Shown one piece after another: positions 1-12,255 of a stretch of 64,000 bases of DNA. The notes below the pieces were generated by a model. It did no database searches, had not been told where the DNA came from, and saw only the letters and a program-made list of their open reading frames with translations. The stretch lies in NCBI RefSeq assembly GCF_013426205.1, contig NC_089422.1:3534001-3598000 (forward strand), written 5' to 3'. Within the stretch, counting starts at the first letter, position 1, and every line of letters starts with the position of its first letter. The DNA comes from Metarhizium brunneum. Lineage: Eukaryota > Ascomycota > Sordariomycetes > Hypocreales > Clavicipitaceae. A program made the position numbers and the translations under genes.

Positions 1-3000
1 AACATGCAATACTGATTCCGGATTGTAAATCGACGGTATGAAGGCTCGACTGGGGAGATGGCTGCACGCCTGGCTCGCCACGCTAATAGAGAAGACGGCA
101 CATAGTCAACGTGGACAAAAGCGAGAGTTGAAAATGCCCCCCCGGCCGAGAGATGCAATCCTGGATACAGCCATTTATCCCAACATTCACCCGTCACATA
201 CATGACGACATACAATTCCGGGGGACAAAAGCCCACGCTCACGACAAACCTCGAACCGGGGGGATTGATGGTACAGGTTGCGCCTCCATGCGCCCCCGTG
301 GTCTGGCTGTATCCCGTTTTGGCGTCGGGTTGCCGTCACACCCTGGTCGTGATGCCCTCTGCCGCCAAAGCCCCGCCTTCATGCTCCCCGGGTATCCAAC
401 AAGCCGCATGTGCTAGGCATTAGCGTTGCGCATCCACCTCTCAAGTGTGCCCAGCTGGGACGCTGCAGGCTGTTGTGGGCTGAAGGTGGCCAAAGGTAGC
501 CATTTCTGGCCGGGCTGGCCTCAAAAGTTGACATTCCTGCTTTTGTCTTCAAGCCCAAGCTCGCACGACTCTTGGCTTGGCTGAACTGGGCTGGGCCGGC
601 CGGGCCCTTCCCAGCCGATGTTTACCTGACCTACCAGAGCACAATACACAGACACCAGGGCGCCGTGGCGTTATTTCGTGTTGCTGAGGAGTATGGACTA
701 CGGAGTAGTTTGGTACCAGACGCTAACTGATCGGCCGTAGGGACGCTGCCATCGCCCGCTGCCCATCACCAGCCGACTCCTTTTGGATCCAACAGCTAGA
801 CCTTGTCAAGCCACCGGCTCTCACTTCAGCGACTTACACGAACCGTGCAAACACACCCACAGCGTCGGGACAGCCTTGCATTTTTTTGGTCCCCAAGGGT
901 CAGTTCGCTGTTCCTGCCTATTACTTCTAGAGACGCGAGTTGGTCTAATTTGACGTGACATGACCCTTGATAGCTAAGCTAGCCTTGCTCTCTCGCGTCA
1001 GTCTAGGCATTGTTAGCAGCTTTGACCTGGTGGCCGTGGACTGGCCGAGCGCATGGAACTTGGAACATCGCCTCGAAACACAGACTTGGGCGGGCGGCCA
1101 GCAGGTTTCTATCCCGAACCCTCTGCTCTGTGATTACTACGGGGTGCCTTGGTACGTATCCATCGGCATTTCTTTTACTGGCAGCCATCTCCATTTGGAC
1201 TCCCATTTGAACTTCTGCTCTGTCCATTCTACGTGTTGGCGGACCATGGCGCTTTACACCACATATTTTTTCCCCCCTTAGCACTTTCCCCCCAATAGCA
1301 CATCCTGGCTCCAGATCTTCATTTCCGGATGGCTTCATACAAATACCATGTCCTGCTCAGTGATCTGGCCGACCATTGCATCCGCAGTCGATCCTATCCG
1401 CTTTGCGCCCCCTGGCTCCTTTTATTATCATGCAGTCCACCCGTATGTATGTACGGAGTACTAGTGGTATCGCGTTTCCCCCACACGCCCCTTCTGGATC
1501 TTGAGATGTGGTCACGGTCACGACTGCTCACCACACCCCCATCCCTGCATCAACCACCACAACTGCCAAGACGCACACAGGCGTCCTTGTTCGCATTTCC
1601 TGTCATTCGCCACCCTTGCAGCGTCAGGATGTCGGGGTTCTCAACGCCCATGGCACCAACTAGGGCTGCCTAGCCCGGTGCCCATCTCCATATGTCAACC
1701 CTGGCAACTGGCTTGTCCCCAAGATACCCGGATGGAGCCGCTTTGCCAGTTTGCTGGGTTTGGTCGCCGTCCTCTGAAATCGACGGCAGGAGACTGAAGG
1801 GGATGCACTGCCTTCGTACCGTTCGTCCAATCTGCTGCGCCAGAGAGGCCCTTGGCCTGTTTTGGCCGTCCTGGAGGTCATATTGCGGCACCTACCGGGC
1901 ATGCCTCTGATGCTATCGCTTGGAATCCATGTTGAGCATGGACGAAATACCGGTTTCTTATTCACGCCATCCTGCTGGACGATATGATTACAGCTGCAAT
2001 ATGGCGGGACCCGCTTTCCATCTTGCGTTTTATCTATCTTCCTATGTTGACGTGCATCCCAAGAAAAGAGGCTCACGGTGGACCGTTCAAAGCCGGATAT
2101 CATCATTTAGCCTTCTTCTACTCCGTACTCCCTGCCCTTGCTTCCAATACTTCCAGTTGCTTTTTCCACGGTGGCCTTTGCCGTTGTACTTTGTATGCTT
2201 AGTACGAAGTACACAATCGTTTAGCTCTTAGGCCCGGTGGACGCTACTACTCATTCCACCAGCGCCCCTAGCTGGATGGTTGACCAGCATTGCGACTCGA
2301 CGCAGGGCATACATTTGTAAACCATCTGCAGACACCAACCATCCCAGTCTCCAAAAGAAATGTTTGCCCATAAAAAGTTCATCCCTCCTGGCACACGCCC
2401 CATAACAACCCGAGACTTTGACTCTCCTGAATCTCACTTGCGTCTGAACCAGACTCTTGCCCTTCTCTTTACCGTGTCAGATATCCATTGCCATCAAGAC
2501 TTTCAGTCTACTGCTTCCCGCCACAATCATACACATACAGTTTGCCAAAGCAAGTTTTCAACGGCGTTCTCATCCCAACACTAAGCTAGTTGTCTCTTGC
2601 AGAGCTTCATTTCCCTCCCTGCGAATAGTAGTTCGGAGGTTGTAGCCATTTACATCTCCACAGTGCTTAACCGTTAGAGGCGTGTGCCCGCTGCGTTCAT
2701 GTAAGTCGATCTTTAACTTTCGATTCTATGTCTTCCCATAGTTTCCCAACTCAAGACCGCTGAATTCCCCTCATGATCAACCTTCCTGTGCCGTAAAGAG
2801 GCTTGCGAATTCACGCAGCATGCTGACAGAACCAGCTCAGCCTAATATTCGCTACAGAAACGCTTACCCGTCATATCTAAGCACGTAGGAAGCTACGGCG
2901 GAGAGAAGTAGTCCCAACGGGACATCTGACAGCGGGTTGTTCTGTATCACGAACATACGAGACTGCTTGGCATTCCTCCCTTTTTGTCCTCAGACTCCCG

Positions 3001-3634
3001 AAACTTGATTCCGTCAGGAATTTCCTCTCTACTCACTTCGTCTCCTCTCGCCAATGAGAGGATAGTTGGACTAGACATACTAGACCATTATTGTTCTAAC
3101 AGAGTTGCTTGCCTCCCCATTTGAGAAGGTTGGACCGGGAAGGGCAAGACAACCCACGCTTCTTGTAAAGAGATCTTCTCTTCTTGGAATGCACCCGTTT
3201 CTGCTCTGGATCGGGACTGTCCTCTGCCACTGCCAGGATCTTTCATCGCGCCAGTAAGATGACCCCAGTCTTCCTGCTGTCTCACTCAAGCCCCCCTTCT
3301 GGGAGGGGAAAGAAGCAAACCCCCATGGGCGTTTAACTGACATGTCTCCGCAGCATAGCAAAAAAGCATACACCTCCACATTAGTCTTTACGCCTGTACC
3401 ATTATCAAATCTCCGACAGAGACCAAGCGCTTCCCGAAGGCAAGGGAACCCCTCTTGACCGAGTGATTCTCTTGGATAAGACCTCGACGAGACCTAGTTT
3501 TAACAAGACCCGCGACCACCTTTTCTCCAACCCAAGACAGTGGTTGGCATTTTTCAATCATTTTTCCTTTCTATCTCTCCTAGATTATTTGTTTTGTCAT
3601 CAACTTGCTACTATCCTTCTCGTCTGACAGCTTA
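1..3634. other. Gene-free region upstream of medA
   Basis: I see no convincing coding gene here; open frames are short, overlap on both strands and lack family motifs. Since the next gene is the Medusa-type regulator, whose relatives have long promoters and leaders, this is most likely its upstream control region and 5' leader. A possible leader-intron donor (GTAAGT) lies near 2702. Pyrimidine-rich sequence precedes the start codon. Three copies of the 9-mer TACTCCGTA/TACGGAGTA lie at 699, 1452 and 2119. A non-coding RNA cannot be excluded. Confidence 0.5.
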
Positions 3635-6323
3635 ATGTCTGTTGCTAAGGTTCAGTCTCCATACAAGCTCTTCGAGGTGAGTCGTGAACTTAGACGTTGT
3701 TCCAACATCTTGCACCAGCACGTAAGGATAGAAACGCTTTGGCTATTCTGATTCTTCCCCCTTCGTTTCCGGTCTCTGTCTATCTTCATCGTTTGCTGCA
3801 TCTACCGTCTGCCGAACAATATTAGCAACAGCAGCTTGGCTTGTTGCTTGCCAGCTACGGGAGAGCACTACGTACGCCTGGCTGGTTCATTGGCTTGTGG
3901 TGACATAATTTGCACGCCATGAGATTGCGGCAATGCTAACAGGGTCTACTCACAGTTGGGACTCAACACAGATAGAACTATTATAGTTGGAGAAGACAAC
4001 GGGCTCGATTCGCCAAACACTCTTGTACTGAAACACGAAGAGGCCGTTCGAGGAGCCGACGGAGGAGGTCCACGAAGGGGTTCTCTTACCATTTTAGACA
4101 TGGCAACCTACGGTAAAGCCCAGCTACCCTCGGTGCCAGGTAGGTTTCCGATTTTCTTTTCCCAACGTATCCCGTTGTCAAAATGCGGCGGGGCGATCAT
4201 GGTTGTGGCGAAAAGTGTACGGCCACTGAAGCTAGAATTCTGTGGAGTCTGTCTTTGGAAGCTACAATCGTCGCGATAAATTTGCCAATCTGGGATGTCT
4301 TTGGAAATATGGTGGTTGAGCTAACACTTGCTGTTGTAAAGGTTATGACGCAGCTCGATATCAAGATTCAACATACGACCAGTACCCATCTCAAAGCTTT
4401 TCTGTCCAGCAAACGGAAAAATATGCCCAGCTGAACCAGCAGTCCTTTGCATCTAACAATGCAGTCGCTCAATACATGCCCGCCGGGCCCACCGTGGTGT
4501 CTTGTCAGCCAATGTCCGGCGTATTCGGAACGAAAATCTTTATGAAGATTTCCTCGCAATACGATCTACTTCCCATATCATCTGCAATACCGTATTTCTC
4601 AGTTAGCTTTGGATCCGAGAAGGTGCCTGTTCAGGACTTCACCCGAGACGCTCAGGACACAACAGGCTTCGTGTACTCGTGCAGTGTAGATGCTCCGCAG
4701 CCATTGGTCACGGGCTGCAACGGCAACAACGTGCCTTTATCATTAATTGCTGAAGGTCCATCTGGAGAGGAAATCTCGCGGACGGGTGCAGGGTCTTTTC
4801 AGTATCTTGAAGGGTCTGGGGATGACATCACGCGGACAACCAAGCTTCCCAAGCATGACACAACGGCACCTGGGCCTCAAGTTGATCAGGCGAGTGCTTC
4901 GCCAAAAACAATAGACACTCAGCTGCCTCCGGACACAGCTACAAATAACTACGAGTACCCGTCGCAACAGAGCCAGTATGCAACGACATTTCCTCAGAGC
5001 AACGGCGACATGATTACCACGTACAGAAGCAGCAGCTTTGCGGAGCCACACTATCGACGTTCCGCGCCGTCCTGGAGCGGCTATGGCGGGCCTTTGGGGA
5101 GCACGAGAAGCTCCTTGGATCACTCAGCAATGAGTAGTGGGCGGCCAAGCTTGACGCCACTCCCGATGCCTTCCTCCGCTGGCAACGGGGCCCCACAACT
5201 TATCCGCACCAGTACCATTGCCAACGGGGCAAGTGGCAATGGATCCTATCATCACATCTCGCTCTACTCCAGCAAGGCTGTTCTCAAGATCATAGGCAAG
5301 TTGGATACCATGGCCGAGCACTGGAGCGAAGAAGAATGGGAAAATCGACGCCGCATTGTCATGTTTCGCAAGTCTCAAGCGGGTTCAACTTTGACGGCTA
5401 ATTTCCGAGCTGTTCCGGTCAACGAACGACCACAAAACAGTATCTGTATCTCGTGTATCTGGTGGGCAGAGAAACAGGAGTGCTACGTGACGTCGGTGGA
5501 CACTATCCATCTGCTCGAGCAGCTTGTTGCCGCGCCCAATCGCTTCAGCGTCGAGGAGAAGAATCGAATTCGTCGAAACCTTGAGGGCTTTCATCCGTTA
5601 ACAGTGTCCAAGTCGAAGCCTGACAGCGAAGAATTTTTTAAAATCATTATGGGATTTCCCAACCCCAAGCCTCGCAATATTGAAAAAGATGTCAAAGTAT
5701 TTCCGTGGAAGATCCTCGAGCCAGCACTCAAAAAAATCATTGGCAAGTACAGCGCCAGCCCGAGTAACTCTCTGCCTCACGGCAGTATGATGACACCTGT
5801 GAGCACAACTCCGTATGCACCTCTGCCAACACCTCCAGGACACGGTATGGCCTCGCAGCAAAGCCTCCCATCTCAGCATGGTGATACTCATAGCCAGTAC
5901 TCGGTGCACTCAGGCCATCATGACCCCATTCCATCACCAAGGTCGCTGTCAGGATCACAGTCCACGTGGACACCATACACCACGGCGCCAGCATACGCAA
6001 CATCTGCACGCGCTCTGAGCCCTACGAACCGACATGCCAGCCCGCAGCAAGGCCATCAACATGCGCCTCCCATGCGTATCAATACAAACCCGCTGCCAGC
6101 GGTCACCACATACGATTCTCGAACCGTTTCGACCGCAGGATACAGCTCAAGTGGCTTGCACACGCCTATCAGTCAACACCCGTCCTCCACAGCAACACCA
6201 CCGCGTTGGGACAGCACATCAGCAAGTTATTCGGACAGCTACTCGAGTCTAACCTCACACCACCAGCCCGGACCTTCTGTGTATAGCACCGGGGCTTATG
6301 GGGATGGTGCTACTCGAGTCTAA
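3635..6323 (+). CDS. medA: Medusa-type developmental regulator (MedA/REN1/ACR1 family)
   Basis: Predicted nuclear regulator of conidiophore and conidium development; the family (MedA of Aspergillus, REN1 of Fusarium, ACR1 of Magnaporthe) controls sporulation and often adhesion or virulence. Model: exons 3635-3676, 3956-4139 and 4342-6323, giving 735 residues. Junctions keep frame (GAG|TTG; G|GT) and both introns end in normal acceptors. The start MSVAKVQSPYK is the first ATG of a frame that splices cleanly. Two conserved blocks are visible: one near residues 145-200 (QYDLLP...SFGSEKVPVQDF) and a second near 385-555 (KAVLKIIGKLDTMAEHW to KVFPWKILEPALKK). The C-terminal third is Ser/Thr/Pro/His-rich and looks disordered. 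The family has no classical DNA-binding domain. Family assignment is by recognition of the two blocks and is fairly secure; the first exon is less so. Confidence 0.88.
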
Positions 6324-8038
6324 ACTGTGAATAATATCAAAGCATGGGTCGAGGGGCCGAGTGGTTCAGTGCTTCCCTTGCATGGCGGGAGGTGAACATC
6401 CGGGATCTCCTTACCCACCATGACAGGACAGATGTCGTTCGTGTGCAGTGAGACTGCATGCCTCTCAAAAATCGATCCAAGCCAAGAGGAAAGCGAGGCT
6501 TGCAGTGGCCTCGTGAGGCCGTCTCTGGACTCTGGAGGGTCAGACGGGAGAGTCAGGTGATCATAGCCTCATAGGTGGTTTGAGGATGTGAGCGGTTCGT
6601 TGTTGTTGGCCAGTCCAGCCAATCACAACCCCACGTCACTCACACACCTCCCACTGCTACAAGGCGGATGTGGGGATGGCATCGCGTCACACTGGCCGGG
6701 CCAGGTGCCTGGAGGCTGTTCACCTGCCGGCCGCCCCCCATTCGTTGTGTGACCAGACCAAACGAGCCACATCCGCCGGCTTGTAATCCATCTACTTGGG
6801 CTCCAAACCGCGACCTGCGCTTCTGCGGCTGTTGGGACCGAAGCATTCTGAACTCTCATTGTGTTTCGTCGGCGACCAACCTTTTTACGCTCTCCCTGCT
6901 GTTCTGCGCGGGTTTGGGTGCCTTATTGTCCTACGACAATATTTTAAAGCTCTCTCGGCATATATTGTGTGTCATGCCATCGGATTAGGCTTGCTTTGCT
7001 GTGCTACCGGAATTTTTTATTGATTGGTTCTTCGTACCCCGGCCGCGTCATTACTTGGTTGACATGACAGTCTTTGTGTGCCTGACATGGCTCAAAGAAA
7101 AGTCAAGTGTCTCACAATTGGTTGTATCGTACTTGACAATGGCACTTTTGACTTGTACCTTGAGTCTGGGATCTCTGTTTGAGAGGCATATATATAACAG
7201 ATATATACCCTTGCGGATGAGTTTTGTGTTTGTTTGGATCTTGATAAGTTTTGGTGGCATATATGCCTTACCTGCACGACGTGTTTGGATTTTTGTGTTT
7301 TGGATTTTTCTCTTCTTCTTCTGCTACCGGCATCAGAATGATTCTAGCTTTATGTCATGTCATGGCAAGAGTGGGAATCGGAGGGGATTTTTTTCATACT
7401 AGGTCTGGGATAACGGGGTCGTTGGAGGTACGGTGTTGCGGAATATCATTTAAGAGCGGGAATTTGGGATACTGGCAGATTGCAATAAGGAATGCATCGT
7501 CCTGCCAAGGTCAGTCTGGGAATTGAAGGTACATGGATCATGATAATATTAAGCTGTTAATAATAATTTCTTCTACTTATGGCGTGGTTGTTCTCATGCG
7601 TTGTGCCATGCCGACTGGGGCCGGCGATGCCAATGATTAAATGTGGCCTTGTCCACTTGTAGTGTGTGATATGCACCGGACAGCTTTACAACTACGTATA
7701 TATGTAACCTTTGGGTGATTTCCCAAGGCTGTTGGGCAGAGACGAGTGTGTATTTGTGTGGCTAGTAGTAAGTTAGTTATCTAGCACCTCTATTTGAAAA
7801 CAGTTGTACGGGACAGCAGGGAAACACAAAATTTCTGTATCAATACAGCTACTTGGAGGACTAATACTATATACGAAAGGGTAATTATCCACATTCTGAC
7901 GACTCTCCCTGCACCGTGAATCATGTACATGTACATGTCCCACCCATCACTTATGGTCACAAGTTCACAACAACGGCTCTCATCGCCTCCAGCTAGAGCA
8001 CCCATTCACCAGCTACAGCGGTTTCCCAATCAGAAAGC
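6324..8038. other. Intergenic region between convergent medA and crh genes
   Basis: It holds the 3' ends of two convergent genes. From about 6900 to 7900 it is AT-rich and lacks coding character. A short segment near 6355-6420 looks loosely like a tRNA but does not fold as one. A perfect 16-bp palindrome lies at 7922-7937. Confidence 0.6.
7922..7937. repeat. 16-bp perfect palindrome
   Basis: CATGTACATGTACATG reads the same on both strands and consists of overlapping TGTACA units. It lies about 100 bp beyond the stop of the Crh-type gene, probably in its 3' untranslated region. No function is assigned. Confidence 0.7.
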
Positions 8039-9020
8039 CTACTGAACCCGAATACTCTCCCAAGTGCCAGTCTTGTCCCCGTACACATACTGCGTTGCAG
8101 CCCTCCCGGGCCCGTCGCCACCGGCATAATCAGTAATGGTAACGCTCTTGTAGTAGGCGACGAAGGGCTTCTTGCTCCAATCAGCATACCCGCCGGCCCA
8201 ATCGATGGTTCCCTGGGCAGAACCTGGTTTGCCGGCTACCCATGTGCCTAGCTTGATTTGCATTGGAGTTTGGGGAAAGCCTGACGAGGTGCCTGCCTTG
8301 CAGTCCTTGGCGAGGAGGGTGCGGACAGGCTCGCCATCGATGGACCACACAAGCTGTGTCTTTGTCCACTCGATGGTGTATCTGTGTGCCGAGCCGGTGG
8401 GATTGCTGACGTTGTGGAACTTGCCGCGGTCGTAGGTGGACGTGTTTCCCTTGGAGAAGTAGTTTGTTTGGACACGGGCGTTGTCACTTCCGATGATTTC
8501 CCAGTCAATCTGGGCGAATCGGCATCAATATCTGTTTTCTTATTCGATAGGAAAAAATACGGGCTCGGGAGCCTACATACCTCGTCGAGATCGTCGGACT
8601 GGAGAACGGCGCTGGTGACGATGCCGGCCCCCGGAGCGGCCTGAATGTCGACTTCGAACTTTCCAAAGAAAATGTACTTGGGCGTCTCGATGGTAGGAGC
8701 ATCTGTCTGCTCTTCAATCTTGAACGCGGCGCCGTTGACTCCATGTGTGATGGTTGTTGTGCCAGCACTGGGCGTGAATACACCACAGGTGCCTTGGACA
8801 AGGTCACACGATGCTCGCTGGTTGCCGAACGCAGAGTTGGGGGGACATCCTGTCCACGTCGTGGTCAGCAAACATGACACTGCTTCTCTGGGGGAATAAC
8901 AAGAGGAATATCCGTCTGCGTACCGTCGCGCAGCTGCGGGTTGCATCTGCTAAATGACTGTCCAAGGGCGACGTCGGCCGCCGCAATGGCCAGGAGCGTT
9001 GCGATGGTGCTGGAGAGCAT
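8039..9020 (-). CDS. Crh-type GH16 transglycosylase, secreted
   Basis: Cell-wall enzyme of GH16 (Crh1/Utr2 type), a family that transfers chitin chains onto beta-glucan outside the plasma membrane. Exons (minus strand) 9020-8924, 8849-8581 and 8509-8039 give 278 residues. A signal peptide is visible (MLSSTIATLLAIAAADVALG), followed by a Cys-rich N-terminus (CNP...GCPPN...ASCDL...GTCG). The catalytic motif DEIDWEIIG spans residues 121-129, with E122 as the expected nucleophile and E126 as acid/base. The second intron falls between E122 and I123. The lectin-like fold ends at GTWESIRVQ, directly followed by the stop. There is no Ser/Thr-rich tail or GPI signal, unlike many Crh proteins, so it may be soluble. 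The start was chosen as the ATG that opens the signal peptide. Confidence 0.9.
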
Positions 9021-10400
9021 TCTGTGCTGTTTGGCGCGGCACAGTTTGGCGATAGGGAAAACACTTGGTGTTGTCAAAAGCAACTTCTTAGGTGACTGAG
9101 GAAAAACAATTCGCGTCAACAATAACGAAAATAAATCTCGTATGCAGTGTAACGATGCAACCGCCTGTCACAAGCTGTCCCACATGCTTTTATGTAGATT
9201 GCATGCCGCTTGCCTGAGCCGCAGTCTGTCTCTTTTTAGTTTGTTCCTCTTGAAATTGCGGTGTCTTGAATGAATGCCGATCAGAACGCAGGGACGTGTG
9301 GGTAAAGGAGGAGCATCCTATCCCTCCTTTTGTGTTTACTATTTTTATTTTTTGAATGATGTCTTTGCTTTTTTTTAAGGGACGAGACAGGATGTTGGCG
9401 TGTTTCTGAAGGGATATGCAAGTGTACCGATCGAGAGGGTTTGGGGGTCTGGGCAAGGGGCCGCGATGCGAGATGGACAAGGAAGGCGTGTTGGGAAGGC
9501 GTGTTGGGAGGACGGTATGCAATGTATACAATGTACATGATGTGTTGTTGGTTGGGTCAAGAGGGATAGTGCCAGGGTCGAAAATACGAGCCTGGTTCAT
9601 TCTGAGTAGCTTGACAAGTTGGGTTGAAGCATATCGACGAATGTTGATGCTGTCAAGACGTCGGCTGCAGTCGTACTTTTTTGTACGGAGGAGACAAGAG
9701 CATCTGCATGCGCACAATGATGGAATAGACCACTCGCATGTGTTACTGTTCCACCAACTTGGCATGGGGAAGACGATCAACTATGCGTTTCTTGAAGATA
9801 AGGGCAAGTCAATACCAGAACCTGCACATGTGTCCGACATTCCCAGGCACCATCATCTGCCAGCCTCCTCAAATCTGGGGCATGTTGGACGAAGGGTTAG
9901 GGTTAGGGTTAGGGCTTACAATATCGCGCCAAGCGGAATGAACAATACATTGACACTGTACTCCGTAACACACACCGTTAATGCCTTCACTTGCTGGTAA
10001 TGTGCAATGCTTTCGTCTGCACCACTCTGACATACTAACTCGACTGATGCAATAACGTTCATGGTACGCGATTCCTCCCGAAACCGGCCCGCGCCGGCTC
10101 GAAAAGCTCAGTCTGTTGGTCACAACGCCCCTCCACAGTTAGAGTTACAGTTTGACAGGTCGATCCGATTCATTCCCTGATCCTAGCGATTAGTTGCTCC
10201 ATGCGGAGCATCGAAGCTTGGGGGATAAAGTCTGGTCAGTAGCTTATCGCAGCTCAACAAACCAATCGACCCCCAGCGCCGATACAAGACGGGGTCTCTG
10301 CCCCAACTCCCAGCTGCACGCTTCCGCCTCACTACTCCGTAACTCGCCATCATCGCACCTCATCCATCGACATCGACCCCATTCGACTTCATCCGCCCTC
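9021..10400. other. Divergent promoter region, crh / carbonic anhydrase
   Basis: About 1.4 kb between two divergent starts. Long open frames on both strands near 9190-10000 overlap each other and carry no recognisable domain, so I do not call them. The region contains a telomere-type repeat (9894-9914) and two TACTCCGTA motifs (9959 and 10333). Confidence 0.6.
9894..9914 (+). repeat. Short interstitial telomere-type repeat
   Basis: GGG followed by three exact TTAGGG units, the fungal telomere repeat, in a non-telomeric setting about 490 bp upstream of the carbonic anhydrase start. It could be a telobox-like protein-binding site or a scar of repair. Confidence 0.85.
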
Positions 10401-11381
10401 ATGCTCCGCGCCCGCCCCATGCTCGCGTCCTCCCTCCGCAGCATCGCGCGCATCCCGACACAGCCATCCTCAACAACTCCAACCCTCGCCGTCTCCCGGC
10501 CCATCATCGCCGTTGCCGCACGGTTCGCCAGCTCCTGCTGCAGCTCTGCCCCTCCATCAAACGCCTTGGCGTTGAGGACCTCCTCCTTGTTATCCCCCCC
10601 TTCCTCCTCCTCCTCGTCATCCGCCTTCTTCACTCCCTCCGCCTCCCACCTCTCGCCATCGCCATCCTCACACTCCTTCACCACCCTCAGAATGTCGCCC
10701 GACGGCTCGCCCCCCTCGGCCGAGGAGGTCTCCAAATATCTCCGCCAGTCCCACGACCGCCTCTTCGAGCACAACCGCGCCTGGGCCGCCGAGAAGGCGG
10801 AAAGGGACCCCGGCTACTTCGCCAAGCTCGCCGAGGGCCAGTCCCCCGAATACCTCTGGATCGGCTGCAGCGACTCCCGCATCCCCGCCGAGCAAATCAC
10901 CGGCCTCGAGCCCGGCGAGGCCTTTATCCACCGCAACATCGCCAACCTCGTCTGCAACACCGACCTCAACGTCATGAGCGTCATCAACTACGCCGTGCGC
11001 CACCTCGGCGTCAAGCACATCATCGTCTGCGGCCACTACGGCTGCGGCGGCGTCAAGGCCGCCATGACCCCCAAGGACCTGGGCCTGCTGAACCCCTGGC
11101 TGCGCAACATCCGCGACGTCTACAGGCTGCACGAGAAGGAGCTCGACGCCGTCGCCGACCAGGAGCAGCGCTATAACCGCCTCGTCGAGCTCAACGTCGA
11201 GGAGCAGTGCCGCAACATTATCAAGACGGCTGCCGTCCAGCAGAGCTACGCCAAGAACCAGTTCCCCATTGTCCACGGCTGGGTCTTTGGCTTCCACGAC
11301 GGCCTGCTCAAGGACCTCAAGATTGATTTCCAGGCCGTCCTGAATGACGTCCAGAAGATTTACAATCTGGCTGATGCCTAG
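10401..11381 (+). CDS. Beta-class carbonic anhydrase, probably mitochondrial
   Basis: Interconverts CO2 and bicarbonate. A single exon of 326 residues. Zinc ligands of the beta class are visible: C156 in GCSDSR, H212 and C215 in GHYGCGG, with the D158/R160 dyad; HRNIAN is also typical. The first ~95 residues are rich in Ser, Arg, Ala and Pro and nearly free of acids (MLRARPMLASSLRSIARIP), which suggests a mitochondrial presequence. An internal ATG at 10692 (MSPDGSPPS) opens directly before the conserved domain and would give a 230-residue cytosolic-length enzyme. The frame is open upstream to 10194, but 10401 is the first ATG with a presequence-like start. The third codon base is strongly G/C biased, as in a highly expressed gene. 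Confidence 0.93.
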   Translation: MLRARPMLASSLRSIARIPTQPSSTTPTLAVSRPIIAVAARFASSCCSSAPPSNALALRTSSLLSPPSSSSSSSAFFTPSASHLSPSPSSHSFTTLRMSPDGSPPSAEEVSKYLRQSHDRLFEHNRAWAAEKAERDPGYFAKLAEGQSPEYLWIGCSDSRIPAEQITGLEPGEAFIHRNIANLVCNTDLNVMSVINYAVRHLGVKHIIVCGHYGCGGVKAAMTPKDLGLLNPWLRNIRDVYRLHEKELDAVADQEQRYNRLVELNVEEQCRNIIKTAAVQQSYAKNQFPIVHGWVFGFHDGLLKDLKIDFQAVLNDVQKIYNLADA

Positions 11382-12255
11382 GGAAGAAGGGGGCGGGGTG
11401 GCGAGGCAACGCACACACGCATTGCATGGCCGGAAACAAGACTGGATAACCACCAGCCACTTGAAAAAGAAAAAAGAAGACCTGATTTTGGTTGCCCCTG
11501 CGCAACTGGTGTAGAGTAGTAGTTGTGAAATGAGCGATTGGGTGTTGGGCTAGGCTACATGGCATGAGCCAGCGGATGCGGACATGAATTAACACGGGAC
11601 CCGGAGTTTGGTGATGATGATGGGAATAAAGTCAACAACAGGACAGACGTCTTACTTGGGCCAGAATAAAAAGGAAGAATTGCATTCATAGACTGTCTAT
11701 TTCGTGCTTTTCCACTTTGCGACTCCTGCCCCCCCTACGTGTCTGTTGTCTGTGCCACCCTCCGTCCATCCCATCCCATTCATCTGTTGAGAGGGCGGGC
11801 AACTTGACTCTACACAATCTCCCACCAGGTTCGATGAAATATCAACATGAAAAGACGTAACTTGCTATAAATGCAGCCATGCCAACCTCGTCAACAACCT
11901 AGCCTCCCTTCCACAAGGTCCATGTATTCCCTTTCATACCCAACTCAAAGCTCTAGCGTAGGATTTGACGACACTGACATGCTTTTGACGTGTGTATATT
12001 CGATATCATTTTTTTATCAATTTCATTTGTTGCTAACTGCTGTACACTACCAAATGTTCTACTGCTCATGCGTGGCCAGGGGTCAGCGGTCAGGGGCCGA
12101 CAAGCGTCTTTAGAAGCCTTATTAACAAAATTTCTTCAGCTACATGCAATGTGTAAAAATATATGATTCCCTTCTCTTTATTATGTCGACACAGATTAAC
12201 ACCTCATGTATTAAAAACTTCCTTCTCTTTTCCAGCATATTCGTGGCAATTAACT
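11382..12255. other. Intergenic region between convergent genes
   Basis: Holds the 3' ends of the carbonic anhydrase and sodium ATPase genes. AT content rises from about 11990 to 12250. I see no further gene. Confidence 0.6.

Noticed and set aside
6350..6425. tRNA-like stretch (GGCCGAGTGGTTCAGTG)
   Set aside because: It resembles the D-arm of a tRNA-Ser/Leu, but I find no matching acceptor stem, T-arm or anticodon loop.
9190..9780. 196-residue open frame on the minus strand and 194-residue frame on the plus strand
   Set aside because: They overlap on opposite strands, have low-complexity composition without domain or signal, and cover a promoter region with a telomere repeat.
10668..11453. 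261-residue open frame opposite the carbonic anhydrase
   Set aside because: Shadow of a GC-rich gene; its Val/Ala/Gly/Asp composition is typical of an antisense frame.
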